A stretch of 64,000 nucleotides of DNA, taken from NCBI RefSeq assembly GCF_019578655.1, contig NC_063259.1, positions 30,863,277 through 30,927,276 on the forward strand, given 5' to 3'. Shown one piece after another: positions 23,979-37,300 of the stretch; the stretch's first letter is position 1; the number at the start of each line of letters is the position of its first letter. The DNA comes from Ricinus communis (taxonomy: Eukaryota > Streptophyta > Magnoliopsida > Malpighiales > Euphorbiaceae). A model generated the notes under the pieces. The model did not search any database, was not told the DNA's origin, and saw only the letters and a program-made list of their open reading frames with translations. The position numbers and the translations under genes were made by a program.

Positions 23979-26900
23979 CACCGGTGTTGCGGGCAAGCTT
24001 ACCTCATTTGGTACAACGTCCCAAAGTCCATCACTTGCAAGCACAAGCAACTCAAACTCTTCATCTATTTTCTGATCCTGGAGAGAAAAGGAACCAAAAA
24101 AAGAAAGTTGGTGCATGTCTTGTACATTGCAATTAGCAAAAGCATGCACAATCTGACCTGCAACTCCTGACTCAGTTCTTTTTCCAGAAGACTAAATGTC
24201 TGCTATAAACTAAAATGGCGGGAAAGCTTTTCAATGAAATGATATCAAATCTCACCTGGATCTCAGGTTCTGCAACGACAAATTGCTTCAGCATGCGGTT
24301 ACCAAAAGCCCGTGACATAGCCAATACGCCTCCTACCCTCCAGGTGCCTGACATAACAAAACAGTATGCATGATTTTTGGCTTTCAGAAGCAAAACCCCT
24401 TAAAGTGAAAACACAATTAAGTAAAGTAGCCGCCTCCAAACAGATACATATTTATCTGCCATGTTAACTAAACTGCCAGAAACCTATATGGAGACAAACA
24501 TGGAGGGAGAAAATGTACTAATTGAATAAAGCTAGCAGCCTTCTGCTAACTCTGCTGGATTAGCAGTTTATGGTCGGTCTAGGATGGAATCATGACAAGT
24601 TTCTTGATATCTTCAGCTTTGCAGTTTATTGGGTAAAGAACCCAATCGCTGGATGCTACACCCAGAACATTGTCAGTCTCTCAATTCTCGAACTATTTTG
24701 GCAAATTGAGCACATATAATCCTCATCTAGAACATAAGATAATTTGAAACAGAAGGGCATATACGGATGCCACCACACCTTTCACATGGACTCATACCAT
24801 AAAATGCCAAAATCAATTCTATCAGATGATCCCTCAAATCGCTGAGTAGTATTCCAACATGCCTGCATCAAACCCTATAAGAAAGACAAAGAAAGAAACA
24901 CAAATACAAAAATGAATACCTGCCCACATTACTACACCACCAGCATTTTCAATTCTCTTCCGTTCATCACTTCTATTTGGTTTATGATCCTCAGAAAGGG
25001 GTATTGCTGTTCATTGAATAAAAGTATAATCAGATATTAATAATTTAATACTCACAAGCATTCATGAAAGGACTGGATAATACTTAATACTCAGTTGCAG
25101 ATTTAGAAATATTATAAAACACCTGATAACACAATATCCTCAAATAAAGAGCATTACAAGGTACTAAGAAGACCTAAAGTATGTTCTGCAATTTGAATAT
25201 GCATGAAACGCAACCCATAAAAAACTATATTAATGCCCATTATAATATATGTTTATACAATAAACATAAAGAGACAATTCACATACATTTGAAGCATATT
25301 ATTACTTATAGATGTATGTATTAATTTGTTTCTATGAGCGGGCACCACTAGTAGAGCACAGATATTGTATCCAATATGGCCCTGAAGCACCAGCTATACC
25401 AATATATGTGGATAATACTTAAAAGACTACAGTACAGTACAGCAGTTTTGGCTTTGATCCCCAAGCTAAAAGTATTAATAAGTCAATCTCCGTAGTTCAG
25501 TGACTGTTTTATCTGTTCAGAAGTTGTTAATTTAAAAACTATACAACTAGCAGGTCAATGAGATATAGAAGGACATTCTTCAATATAATATTTCCTAGAG
25601 TCCCATTACCAACTATGCGACTAAAGTTCAAGTTATCACGCAAGTAGTACCATTTCCAGCCTTTGATATCACAGTCCTGGAATCTCCAACATTGGCAACA
25701 TATAGATGGCTACCAACTAAAACTGCTGTTGAAGCAGTGGAACCATCATCTCTGTAGGAGTCCTTTTCAGAGTCCAAGAAGTCCACATCAGTCTGTTGAT
25801 ATGTTTCACCTGCAAACTTAATAAAGTCATCATATAGAAGTGGTTTGAGAAAAACCTTCGGTTTAGGTTTTTTATATATATATGCTTAAAATTAAGGGTA
25901 AAGTATCATTCATAAGTTAAAGAATAGCATACAAAGATTTTTCTTCTAGACATAATATTGTTATTAAAATTTGAAATAATGAGACCATAAAGGTACAAAA
26001 TTCACATAATTTTTAAAAAATCAGTAAATTGATACTAAACTAATAATAGATGAAGATCACAGTTACCTATAAAATTAAAATGATATGAAAGAAGCCACAA
26101 CCTATAAAGTGAAAAGCACGAAATCATAGGGTAAGTTTTTAAACCTTTCCCCTAAGAATCTCAAACAATATAACATGATCCTGCTTATGGCAAGTGGTCC
26201 ATAAATATGAGCATCAGAAAACCTTAACATACTTATAGCCAATTTAGTGTTTTCCAGGAACTGTGGATGCTTCATTAAGTTATCAAATAGGTGCTGCTTC
26301 AAATACTCAGCGGCACGGGAACCACCATGACCTAAAGCAATGTGCCAATTAAGGTTAAAATGAAACCCCCAAAATACATGCAAAAACATAATTAAAAGAG
26401 AAAGGAAGAAAGAAGGAAATACACTCATCAACTCAATGATAACAGTCATTGGCATGCAAATAAGAATACAACTGATGAAAAGCAGAGACGCCAAGATGAT
26501 TAGATCATGTAGACCAGCTTTAGACTACACCACTTAGTAAGATGCAGTAATATATTTCTTTGTTCAATGCTCATATATTAACTGAAATTATATGGAAAGT
26601 CAGATGCCAATGGACTAATATGTAAGTATTTCTTTCTTCAATGCTCATATATTAACTGAAATTATATGGCAGGTCAGATGCCAATGGACTAATATGCAGG
26701 TAATTACCTGTCAGAGGTCAATATGCAAGACTGCATTTAAAAAAATAAATAAATGAATAAGTCAGTTCCATTTCCACGTGTTTATGCATCCCATTCCATT
26801 GATATATGATTGAAACACAAAATAGTAAATAGTAATAGATCAGGTGGGGGCTGATAATTGGTAGAACACTAATTCTCATGCAAAAGCATCTATGTTTTCA

Positions 26901-28188
26901 GCATCACCAGGTAGTGCACTAACTCGCTCAAGTCAGAAAACAGATAGTGATCCATAACAGCTATAATTTGGTAAAACATAAAGAGATTAGGCAATCAAAC
27001 CATCAAAGATTCCAAACATGCAGACTGTCTGCCCATCAATCTTGGTGTTTTTAATATCATAGAAATCCTCCATAGTTGCTCTCTTTCCCCTGAAACTTGA
27101 ATACCCGCAACTTAGTTTCCCGTCTTCACTGTCAACAAAAGAAAAACCAAATTAGAGCTTATTAAAGTTGCAAAATACAGTTCTTCAAAAAAAAAAAAAA
27201 AAGGTTACATAATACAGTCTCTAAACTAAACTTATTATTATGATCTAAAGCTATTATAGACCTCTTCTCCTTTAATTCTAGTAACACAAACAACAGAAAA
27301 GTACAAATCCAGAGAGCAGAAAAATGAAGGGATTTGAAGAGACAGTTGCACCATTATATATCAATTTTGTGAGAACATCAAAAAGAAATGCTAACAATGA
27401 CAATGACAGTGTGAAGTCCTTTCATGCGGGACCAAAATAGGACAAAATTAAAAACAAAATAAACTGGTAATTGAAACTACATCCCCATTTTTTATATAAA
27501 ACAAAATGGAGAGGAAACAAAAGCTTTCAAAGGCAATTCATATGGTTGCTAATTTTTAAAAGCTTCTTTAATTTCTGAATAAATGAGCAACATTTTATAG
27601 TGATATCAGTTATTTCTTGTAACTTACTAATTAACTAGCACTCTAGACACCAAAATCCACATAAAAGCTATCTCACATGAATATCCCTTTTAGTTAAAGT
27701 TGGTGCACAAGAAGGCATCAAAATTAAAATATCAAATTTGTTGGCCACAAAAAAGGGGAGAAATCCACAAAAGCTTTATTTCATAAGTTGCCACATAGCT
27801 AATAGTTCACAAGTCCTATGCAAGATTGATACTAAACAGTCAGATGCATAAGTAGACATAGTTGTATGTAATTTTCAGGTAATATTTCCTTAATTTTTCA
27901 CTACTATAACCATGACCGGGAGAGAACCATAAATCACCTTTTCCAACCTCCACTGACATATCCACCATCATCATCTTTCTCCTGGAGGACGTCGACAATG
28001 AGTCCCCGTTTAGCAGTTGAGCTCGAATCGATCATCATACTTATATTCATCAATGATTTATGATTGAACGAATAATTTAGGTGGAGACCCGCATGTAATC
28101 TCCTCCTGATATTGCCGAATCGAGACCTTGTTCCAGAGAATATTGCACCTTGAGCAATCACACTCCTTATGCAAGTATTGCATATCAT
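23710..28188 (-). CDS. Protein phosphatase 2C, PP2C76-like (eight exons, 349 aa)
   Basis: Mg/Mn-dependent Ser/Thr phosphatase. Exons (minus): 28188-27938, 27128-27001, 26331-26233, 25809-25651, 25006-24920, 24347-24256, 24077-24003, 23868-23710. They total 1050 nt in phase. Metal-binding motifs are complete: [47 protein letters not shown] and [13 protein letters not shown]. The block [17 protein letters not shown] is also present. The whole sequence, including the N-terminal MICNTCIRS and [20 protein letters not shown], matches Arabidopsis At5g53140 as I recall it; its substrates are unknown to me. The start ATG opens the long first exon. The basic, Ser/Arg-rich first 40 residues could be a plastid or mitochondrial presequence, but this is unproven. 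The leader probably comes from exons near 28.7-29.07 kb. Confidence 0.95.
23919..23973. repeat. Compound (GT)n-(AG)n microsatellite in the last PP2C76-like intron
   Basis: A GT run (23919-23935) joins an AG run (23939-23973). In the sense of the gene these are CT then CA repeats, and they take up a large part of a 134-nt intron (24002-23869). Length variation here could affect splicing. Confidence 0.9.
26553..26700. repeat. 74-bp tandem duplication in a PP2C76-like intron
   Basis: Two nearly identical adjacent copies (26553-26626 and 26627-26700), each containing TTCAATGCTCATATATTAAC and GCCAATGGACTAATATG. It lies in the intron between exons 2 and 3. High identity implies a fairly recent duplication. 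Confidence 0.9.
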
Positions 28189-29100
28189 CTAAATAGACCA
28201 AGTATTTTGGCCTTCAAATTTAGATCCGTTAACAGAGGAAACTACCTGAACAACAACAACAACAACATCACGTTGAAAATCTACATATTACAAACAATTC
28301 ATCAACTTTTACATAATGCTAAAAAAACAAGTGCAAGAGGTGAGCAATTGATGCTAGAACCATCATTGTCCTCAGAAAAGGAAAAAGATAAGCAGATGAT
28401 GCCATGTACCATTGAATGATCATCAAATTAAAATCTAATAGTACTTTGAAGATTGAACATCTTTTGGAAGATTCAAAATATTCCATCTAAAAATACAATC
28501 ATGAAAAGTAATAAAGCTGATTAGCATAACCGAGCTGCTTTATTATGAGATTAAACATACAAACAAACACAGCAAGATATAATGGTCCAAAAGAAAAGAA
28601 TTCTGTTTGTATTTACTTAAAAGATACAAAAAGGTCTGAACTCTCAAAAGGAAATGAAATAAAATCAATCACTAAATAACAATAAAAAGAAAAATTTGAA
28701 ATCAGTCTCACCTTTTGTAACCTAGCAGACTCATAAAGCTGAGAAATCAAACATTATTTAAAATTAAAGGAAAAAGAAAAAAAGAGCGAGAGAAGGAGTT
28801 CTTTCTCCTTAAAATATTTTTTTAAAAAAGAAAAAATAAGTTGAAGAAAAATACGGATCTAAGGTTGAAAAATCGAGAGATTTTTGGGGTCGGATCGGAT
28901 CCGAGCGAATGATCTGGATTAAAAAAAAAAGAAAAAAAGAAAAAGAAAAGTAAAGGATCTGAATCTATATTTATTTTTAGTTCTGTTGAATCAGAGCTCA
29001 ATAATATGCTTTCATTTCCCTTTCTAGAAACTAATAATACAATCTGGAAAGAAAAGAAGACGAAACAGAAAGAGAAAGAGAGTGAAGGAGATGTATTGGA

Positions 29101-29125
29101 TTATATAGCAATGGGCTTACTGCGT

Positions 29126-29159
<34 letters not shown>
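29101..29159 (-). promoter_or_regulatory. PP2C76-like core promoter with (CT)n tract
   Basis: The minus strand has CTATATAA at 29101-29108, preceded upstream by a pure CT run (29126-29152; GA on the + strand) and followed by a CT-rich leader (29041-29095). A GA/CT microsatellite next to a TATA box is common in plant core promoters. The start of transcription near 29070 is inferred. Confidence 0.55.
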
Positions 29160-29809
29160 CAGCAGCAAGAGGTGGCCTTTTGTAGCTTGGCACCGAAGAG
29201 AAGTGGCAACGTTTCCCACTCTAGTTGAGCCTCTCTATCCACGCATTACAGTGGGCCCCTTCCACAACAAAATAATTGAGCCTCTTGCTGGACTACTGTG
29301 CTGTTATTTTTATTATCTTTCTTACAAAATTTTGTTTTTGAGGGAATTTTATTTTTAAAATTACTCGATTAAATAAAATTCAGTATGATCTTAGGCACGT
29401 TTAATCTTTGTATTAATTTAATTTCGAATTTTAGGGTTAAAAGATGAGCAATTTGACCTCAATCAAAGGAGACAAAAGATAAAATAAAATTGCCAAGTGA
29501 AGAGAGTCGACAGGAGCGTCACCTTTGTTTCAAATACAAGTATTTAAAGCTCTATTAATTAGCTCCTAATTTCTTTTTCAAGTTGAGAATTGCTGCTTTT
29601 TGAGAAAGCTTGCCAAAAGCAAACTCATCTTTTCTTTTAGTAAATTCTTACATGTTCTTTCTTTTCTTTTGAGAAAATGAGAATAGAAAATGGCATTAAA
29701 CGGCAGAAGCTAAATTACCTCTCATGATCAACTGAATGTGAAAATCAAATAGGAAAGTTTTCAAACAGGAAATAAGTCTCTGATCTATTAGAAAAAGCAA
29801 ATGAAGCCG

Positions 29810-30450
29810 TTTCTGCATGAGCTACTTTATTATTATTTCTTGGAATCCAACGAAGAGTGCATCAACAGTTTGACATCCTTCGGAAGAAAAAATGAGCAGG
29901 AAAAAGGCCATAATATCTGAATTAACCGCCTGCAAATAGTCTGATTCAACCTGAACGCCATGCACCTGACTTCAAACAGCGACATTAAGCTTGAATCTCC
30001 CTTGGTGGAAGCGATTTAGGAGTTCTAACTGTTGACAGCAGCTTTTGAAGGTCTAGTTTTGTATGATTTTCTAAAGTCACTCAACCTACTGTTGTTAGAA
30101 ATCTCCTTCGCTTCAAGCATCTAATTATCACGGAAACAAAGGATCTCAGCAACAAATCCATGGCATGCAGCTCTCGTCACTTCTTTGATATCGGAGAAAT
30201 ATTCAATCTTTAACATCCAAATCAATGCTCACTTTGCCGATTTGATTGCGCAGCTACTTCCCAAATTTTCTTAGCCCAACCGCAGTCTCTAAAGATATGT
30301 TCCATAATCTCTATATCAAAATTGCATCTGGAAAACATACCCCACGATAAACCAAGTTTGCTTTGACTGGCATAGAGAGCTTACGCACCTGCCACAGAAA
30401 TTTTATAAGCCTTCAGAGGCACATTAAGTCTCCAAAATAGCAGTCTACGA
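29810..30450 (-). mobile_element. Degenerate LINE (non-LTR retrotransposon) fragment: zf-RVT and RNase H remnants
   Basis: Translating the minus strand gives broken pieces of the 3' end of a plant LINE ORF2. FWRLNVPLK, PVKANLVYRG and IMEHIFRDCGWAKKIW (about 30450-30255) match the zinc-binding region after the reverse transcriptase. GVQVESDYLQAVNS (about 29965) and RWIPRNNNKVAHAE (about 29852-29810) match RNase H-like (RVT_3) motifs. The pieces lie in different frames with stops between them, and spacing is shorter than in intact elements. It is an old, inactive fossil. No flanking target-site duplication was identified. Confidence 0.75.
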
Positions 30451-33400
30451 CTAATCCGTAACTTGAGAGATCGAGGCTACCTGATCATACATTAGGGAAA
30501 GCTCCATCTCCATTGCAAAATCACAGTCACTTCTAACAGTATACAATTCAATATATTTACTAAAACTCCAAAATCAGTATGCCCTTCGGTTTCGAATAGG
30601 CAATCGGGACTTGCAAGATTTGACTAGCTTCTAAAGGGACAAATATATTATTAAGGATTTGGAGGGATCAAGATGGCTTTCGGTTCTTTCTCCAATTACG
30701 AAGGATCAAGGGTATGTGCTGGAACTTTATAATTAATAACATTAGTAGGCTTAATTAATTAGCAATTTTCCCTCTGAAATTTTTTGGTCAAGTCTAAATC
30801 ATTGTTTTAGCCAAATTATTTAATATATGCTGCATTTTGGCTAATTCCTCCAATTTATCACAAAATTTCACTCTCTTCCAGACATATATATATATTTCAA
30901 TATTTTGAAAGATATATTTTGTCTTGCTTATTGAATATTAAGATTGACTTAGGAAATATTTTCATGATTTACTTTGAAAATTTGAGAGAAAAAAAAGCGT
31001 GAAGGAGAGAAAGAAAAATTTAATATAATATTTTGTTTATTTATATTTTTCAGTTTGTCTCACTTGCTTATAAAAAGAGTGTATCACAATTTCTTTGATT
31101 TGGTACGAAAGCAAAATGATTCGGTCAAAAAGTTAATTTTGGATTGATTTGGATGTTAGAAAATTTAGGAGGCAAATTTCCTTTATTTTAGTAGGATTAG
31201 TATATCAATAACGAGAAGAATGCTAATTATTAGGACTGCTATCTTTAATTACTGAATCACACAGTATTTGTGGATTGAGGGAATTATTAAATGGTCTAAT
31301 CGGAGGTTAGCAGATTTGGATAAACGTCAGCCTGCTTGTGGTCATATATCAGTCGGTTCCGAGTCAGATTCACTTACAATGAATTGACGTGCATCTGTCG
31401 CAACAAACAAAGAGAAAAATGGGCATACGGTATGTATCAAGGACAAGGGCATTGCCATTTACTTTTGGATAATATAATACAAACACTTGAGCAATTGCCA
31501 TTGAAGTTGTATTACGGAACAGCTGAATTTGCAATATTCTGCTCCTGAGTTTGTGTAAGATTTGTTGGCAACTCGATGGAAGTCCAAGCTGTTGAACTTC
31601 TAGATTTTAATCCCCTTATAAAACCAAGTAAGATTAAGTTATGCTAATTAAGTTTTCTAAGGATTTTTCTTTTAACAAGAATATTTCATTATTCCAAGCT
31701 AAAACGGCAACAAAGTACGGTTAAACCTTAATTTGCTAAGAATGATGTCCTTATGCTCAATCTAATTGGTTAGAGGTCATTTCTTTTGTTCTTACGGTCT
31801 CGCCCCGTGTAGTGGTTCTTTTTTACCATTGGCATGTCTTCAACTAGAAAATTAATAGCAAGAGAAAAAGTTTGCCTCACAGCAAAGAGGCTCTTGCTAT
31901 ATATATATATATATATATCGCCGTGACTGCAAGTGCGTAGTCCACTTGTCTTTCACATAAATGCTCGTTGGCTTGGAGCTGAAACTTTTGCTGTCACTCT
32001 AGCAAGCTAGAGTAGTTGTCTTCAATAATTGAATAAAAAGTATGCCTCGCTAAAGTTACTATTTCCTAAATATTTATCCATTGTTTGGGAAGCGATAAAC
32101 GGTTGAGAAAGAAAAGGAGGGTCGATGGATGAGAATGTGAGAGCCAAGAGGAAATATAAATATAACAAAATATGCATATGAAAGATTTTCTGGTCTTTCA
32201 TTTTAATTTTTCACTTTCTTTTTTTATATCACACTTCTTTTCTAAACAAAACCTTAGAATAATATTAAAAATAGTAAAGAATAGTAGATAAGGCATTTCA
32301 CAAATAAAATTTTCTTATAAATAAACTATAATTTCTAATATATATTCAATTATTTAATATTATAACTCGTCTATTAATTTAGAATATAAGTATGAACACA
32401 GATATTTAATTTATTAATTTTATAAAATAAATTTTTTGAAAAAAAAAAAAAAAGGAGAAGAGTTCACCAGCCGCCATATATTTAAGTTTGACCTTCCCAA
32501 TATGCTCTTACATGTTTTTCTTTGAATATTATCCTGCATTGCTTCTGCTAATTCTGTAAATTTCATATATATACATCATATTTTTGTTTTAAGGATGCTC
32601 CTTATGGGGCACAAGAAAGTGGATGATGAGTGAGGGTCCCCGTGAATGAATTCTAACACACAGCAGAAGAAATGCTGATGAATGATAGTGCAGAATATGA
32701 CTTTGGTGACAAGAATTATATCTTTAGCGACAGCGAATCCTCTAAATCATAGTGACGGAGACATCCATAAAGAAAGAAAGTACAGTCGTGATGCCCAAAA
32801 TAAATTTAGTAGTTCTTACTGCTCTTTTTTTATTCACGAGTTGTAATTTGATATCTTGATTCGTGGAATTTGGTCCTCCAGGCTTGTCAATACAAATTTT
32901 CATTTAAATCCCCAAAACCATAGTAAACAATACGTATTATTATGAGTACATACTGAAAATCTAACATTTTAACCGTGGAGAAAAATCCAAAGGTAGCCAA
33001 TTTCCACTGAGGCCAAACTCATAGACGACAACGAATTTAAAATTTTAGCCACTCGCATTGACTTGGCGTATAAAAAACAGTGCCAAACGACGACGTAAGC
33101 GCCCAAATCACTTAACGCACTTTCACAGCAACTCCCCAAAGTCAGGTGTTTACTGCAGCCATACTGTGGTACCGTCATTTTTAATCTTCCAGCAGTTACG
33201 ATTTGCCGCTAAATCCCATCAATTTATAAACGACAGTTGAAAAGAAACCTATGGCAACTTACAGGTAAGACCCATAAAGTAAGAGAGTGGGACCCAACAT
33301 CACAAGAATTTCCTTCTTGGTCATCTATGACAGCACTGTTTGGGACTGTCTTGAAACCTAAAAAAAAAAAGTTTTGTATTCTTTTCCAAAATAATTTATT
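30451..33400. other. Intergenic region upstream of the CNGC gene
   Basis: AT-rich DNA with a (TA)n run at 31898-31918 and no recognisable protein. The right part should hold the CNGC promoter. Short frames on both strands at 33224-33527 overlap one another and look like chance. Confidence 0.45.
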
Positions 33401-33419
33401 CAAAAAACGATTAGAGAAG

Positions 33420-34373
33420 AACCAGTCGTTGCTCTGGACATTTCCAGGAAGCTTCCCTTTTACAATCTCTCTTCTCTCTCCCTTTCTTACAAGAAGATGT
33501 AGAAGAAACAAAAAGTCTTTACTCTGATAAGAACCTCCAGTCTCTTTTGATCATTCACTGCGATATTTATTTTTTATTTTAGTTTTTCTCGCTTCCTTGG
33601 TACGTTGTCTTGTATTTTCTTTTCCTTTCTTGCTCGAATTCTTCATTTTCTGAGTTTTTGCTGTTTAATAAGTTTCTGTTTTGAAATTAGATGTTTTGAC
33701 TATGAATTTTGAATTTGAGTCAACAAAAATGTTTTGAAGATAGTTATAAAGCGGTTAACATTCCTTTTATTTATTTATTTTTTAAAAACCCCGATAATTT
33801 AGGTATCACTGAAAATTTAAACTTTTTTCGGATAGGAAATGAATAAACGTAAGTTTTTTTTTTCCCACTTTCGTACGGATACATGTACTGCAGGTATTTC
33901 TCTTATCTGTGAAGATATTTGTGTAAAAATGTTATTGGCATATGTGAAATTGGTATCTTTTGTGGAATTTCACCACCTGTCACTCTTATCTAATCCTAAT
34001 TGAGAAAACGTTATTTTTATTCTTTTGATTTACTGCATTGTTTACTTGACATGCTGTAATTCTCGATATTTATTTTTTTTGTTAAAGAGGACGGCTTATG
34101 AATTTGTTTTACTTATTGTTTCTAATGAGTGAAACATACATTCAATTATTAGCACTGGCATTGATATTCCCGGCCTGCAAAGGTTGCATTTTAGATGTCG
34201 CGTTGAAAAGAGGAGTGATTCTAATATCAATTTTTGGAAATGTTTTTCAGGGGTTGCTATTGGCCTACTTTGTGGTGCATGAAGAAGTTTTCTTGGATAT
34301 ATTGTTTTTATTAATTACAGGTTGATCTCTGGATAGACTTTGTAACTTGAACAAGTTAACTCAAGTTACAGTC
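33420..34373 (+). other. Probable leader exons and leader intron of the CNGC gene
   Basis: A CT-rich stretch (about 33420-33600) ends in a donor-like TTG|GTACGTTG. An acceptor (TTAATTACAG) at 34320 opens a leader segment running to the ATG at 34374. The frames in between (for example 34098-34325) carry no recognisable domain. Inferred from splice signals. Confidence 0.45.
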
Positions 34374-37300
34374 ATGAATTATTCACAGGAGAAGTTTGTG
34401 AGGTTAGTTCCTATTTGAACTGCATTCCCCAGTTTGAATGTTTGTTTTTTTTTGTTGTTGTCCTTTTAGCCTTTCTATAGCTAGTTACTTCTTCCTGGCA
34501 TTTTATGTTTGAGTTTAAGGCACCATTAGGGCATTTTAGAAGTACTTCTCTTGATTGTGCAAGCACTCTTAATTATATTGCCATGTGTGATAACAATTAC
34601 AGTTTTTCTTTTAGCAAATTCCACCATCAGTTGTCTTATGTTGGTTCTGTGCCACTGTCAATTTTGTCTATATTGGTGGTGTAGAAGTGTTATTTTGAGA
34701 TGGTCTATAATCTATTTTCTGCTTTTTCCATTGCTGGTAGTTGTCTCACAATAAGTTTTATAATCTACAGATGGTATATAGTGAGTTTTCTTGTTGATTA
34801 TATTTTCAGGTTTCAGGATTGGAGGTCGGAGAAAAGTATGGAAACACAGTATTCCGTGAGTGATGGGATACATTCAAGAAAAATTAGGATGAGTATAACC
34901 TCTGTCTCGGAGAAGTTTCAAAGAGGATTAGAATCTGGCTCTGAAAGAATCAAAAGGATTAGAAAATCATTAAAATCGTATTCGTTCGGAAGTGCTGTTA
35001 CTAAAGGCTTGAATTCTGGGAATAAGATTCTTGACCCCCAGGGACCTTTCCTTCAAAGATGGAATAAGATATTTGTATTGTCATGTCTAATTGCTGTTTC
35101 GCTGGATCCTTTGTTCTTTTATGTACCTGTGATTAATGATATTGAGAAGTGCCTTGGTTTGGACAGCAGGATGGAGATTGTAGCCAGCGTTCTGCGTTGG
35201 TTCACAGATATTTTCTATATAATTCATATTATTTTTCAGTTTCGTACTGGTTTTATTGCTCCATCTTCTCGAGTATTTGGAAGAGGTGTTTTAGTTGAAG
35301 ATACTTGGGAAATAGCTAAGAGGTATCTGTCATCATATTTCTTAATTGACATTCTTGCAGTCCTTCCACTTCCGCAGGTGAGGAAAATTCTGCTCTGCTG
35401 TATATTCTTCCGACTTAACTTATTGGCAGGCTTATGAATAGGACAACAATTATTAAATCTTAATACTGTAATTGATGGTTAATCTGTCCTCATGAGGTAG
35501 TTGGTGAACAGTATGTCTCCTTATTTATTTACTTTGAATAGGGAGTTCTGAATGATGGTTGTTGCGTGATCCCCATATGGAGTTTATGGAGACTTTTGTA
35601 TCTCCCCAACCTTAGGCCTCTTAAATGTAACCTAGAAGATGGCCTCAAATTTTCAAACTAATTATAGTTGGGATCTGTTAGAAAAAAGACCTGACATTTT
35701 AAAGGAGCTCTAGGTTTTTGAAATTGCTCACATGAAATTTTCACTGATCAATAAATATAATAATATGTTAGATTATATTTCTCAGTTTGATACTTTCTGT
35801 TTATTTCTAACTTGCTCTTTTCATCTAGGTCGTGATTTTAATTATCATTCCAAAAATGAAGGGCTCGAGATCTTTGAATACAAAGAACTTGTTAAAATTT
35901 GTTGTTCTCTTCCAGTATATACCAAGGTTTATGCGTATCTATCCATTGTATAAAGAAGTTACAAGAACTTCTGGCATACTTACAGAAACTGCATGGGCTG
36001 GAGCTGCATTTAATCTGTTTCTTTACATGCTTGCCAGTCATGTAAGTGTAATTACTTGGAAGCTATGTTATGCTTGCACCACTTTAATGCAAAATTTTAC
36101 TTTTCAGCAACATGATGTATAAGATACATATACTTTTCATCTGTAGAATACGGGCATGAGTGGACATAACTAGCTCAAATATTTTAATTACTATTCTGCT
36201 GCTTACATGGTAAATCTCACAAGTTGCAAGGAGAGTACATAATGAACTGGAGGCAGACACCAAGTAGGGGGGCTTATCGTCTTATCTTTATAGATTAGAA
36301 TGCATTTACTTTTATGTGTATACAGATTTAAGTGCAATTATGCGAATGAAATAATGCATTTACTTTTATGTGTATACAGATTTAAGTGCAATTATGCGAA
36401 AAATTTCATTCTTGCATTCTTTTTATTCTTTTGATCTTTTGCTTGTTATTATTTACTAATTGACTAGTTACTCTTTCTAGGTACTTGGAGCCTTTTGGTA
36501 CTTGGTTTCCATAGAAAGAGAAACAGTATGCTGGAAAAAAGCCTGTGATGATCATATTGGTTGTGTACGTGATTCTTTGTATTGTGGTAATCAAGCAGGA
36601 GTAAACAAGACTTTTCTGGATGGGGCTTGCCCTGTACAAATACCAAATACAGAGATATTTAACTTTGGAATATTCCTTGATGCCCTTCAATCTGGTGTTG
36701 TGGCAACTCATGATTTTCCAAAGAAGTTCTTTTACTGTTTCTGGTGGGGCCTGCGAAATCTAAGGTGTGTATGCAATATCTTCTTCGCATATCTGTCAGG
36801 AACAATCTTTTAATCTTCTTTCTGCTGTGTTCTCCTGTTAAAACATACCATCATTTGATTTGACTTATAATATGGGATAGTATTGATTCTGTTATATATG
36901 TATCTCAGCTGGTTGTGGTTCAATCCTAGTTTTATGCAACCATCTTCAGTCCCATGTAAATTATGCTTAATGACATTTTCTATTTTCTGTTATCTCCATC
37001 AATATCCCGTATAATCGTGTTGGGTCATACGATCGTGTCAGGTGAGCAACAGCAATATCTATCGAGTATGAAAATAACTAGCGAATATGGTCCACAAAAA
37101 CCTGAAAAAGATGGATCGTTTTTGTGAAAGAATTTTTGGCCTTTGTTGCAAATAATATCTTGTTGTTGCATCGAAACTATATTAATGTTGACTAATCTGA
37201 AAAAACTTGGATTTTTTTTTTTGTAAAAATAGAAGTTGATTTTTCTTTTAATACTTAGTCCATGCATTTTTGAAACGCTATCTGATATCTTATACCCTTG

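Noticed and set aside
33224..33527. Overlapping open frames on both strands upstream of the CNGC gene
   Set aside because: They are mirror frames over the CT-rich leader and promoter with no domain; the leader exon explains the sequence.
34098..34325. Hydrophobic 75-codon frame before the CNGC start
   Set aside because: It lies in the leader intron, ends at the acceptor and does not continue the conserved N-terminus.
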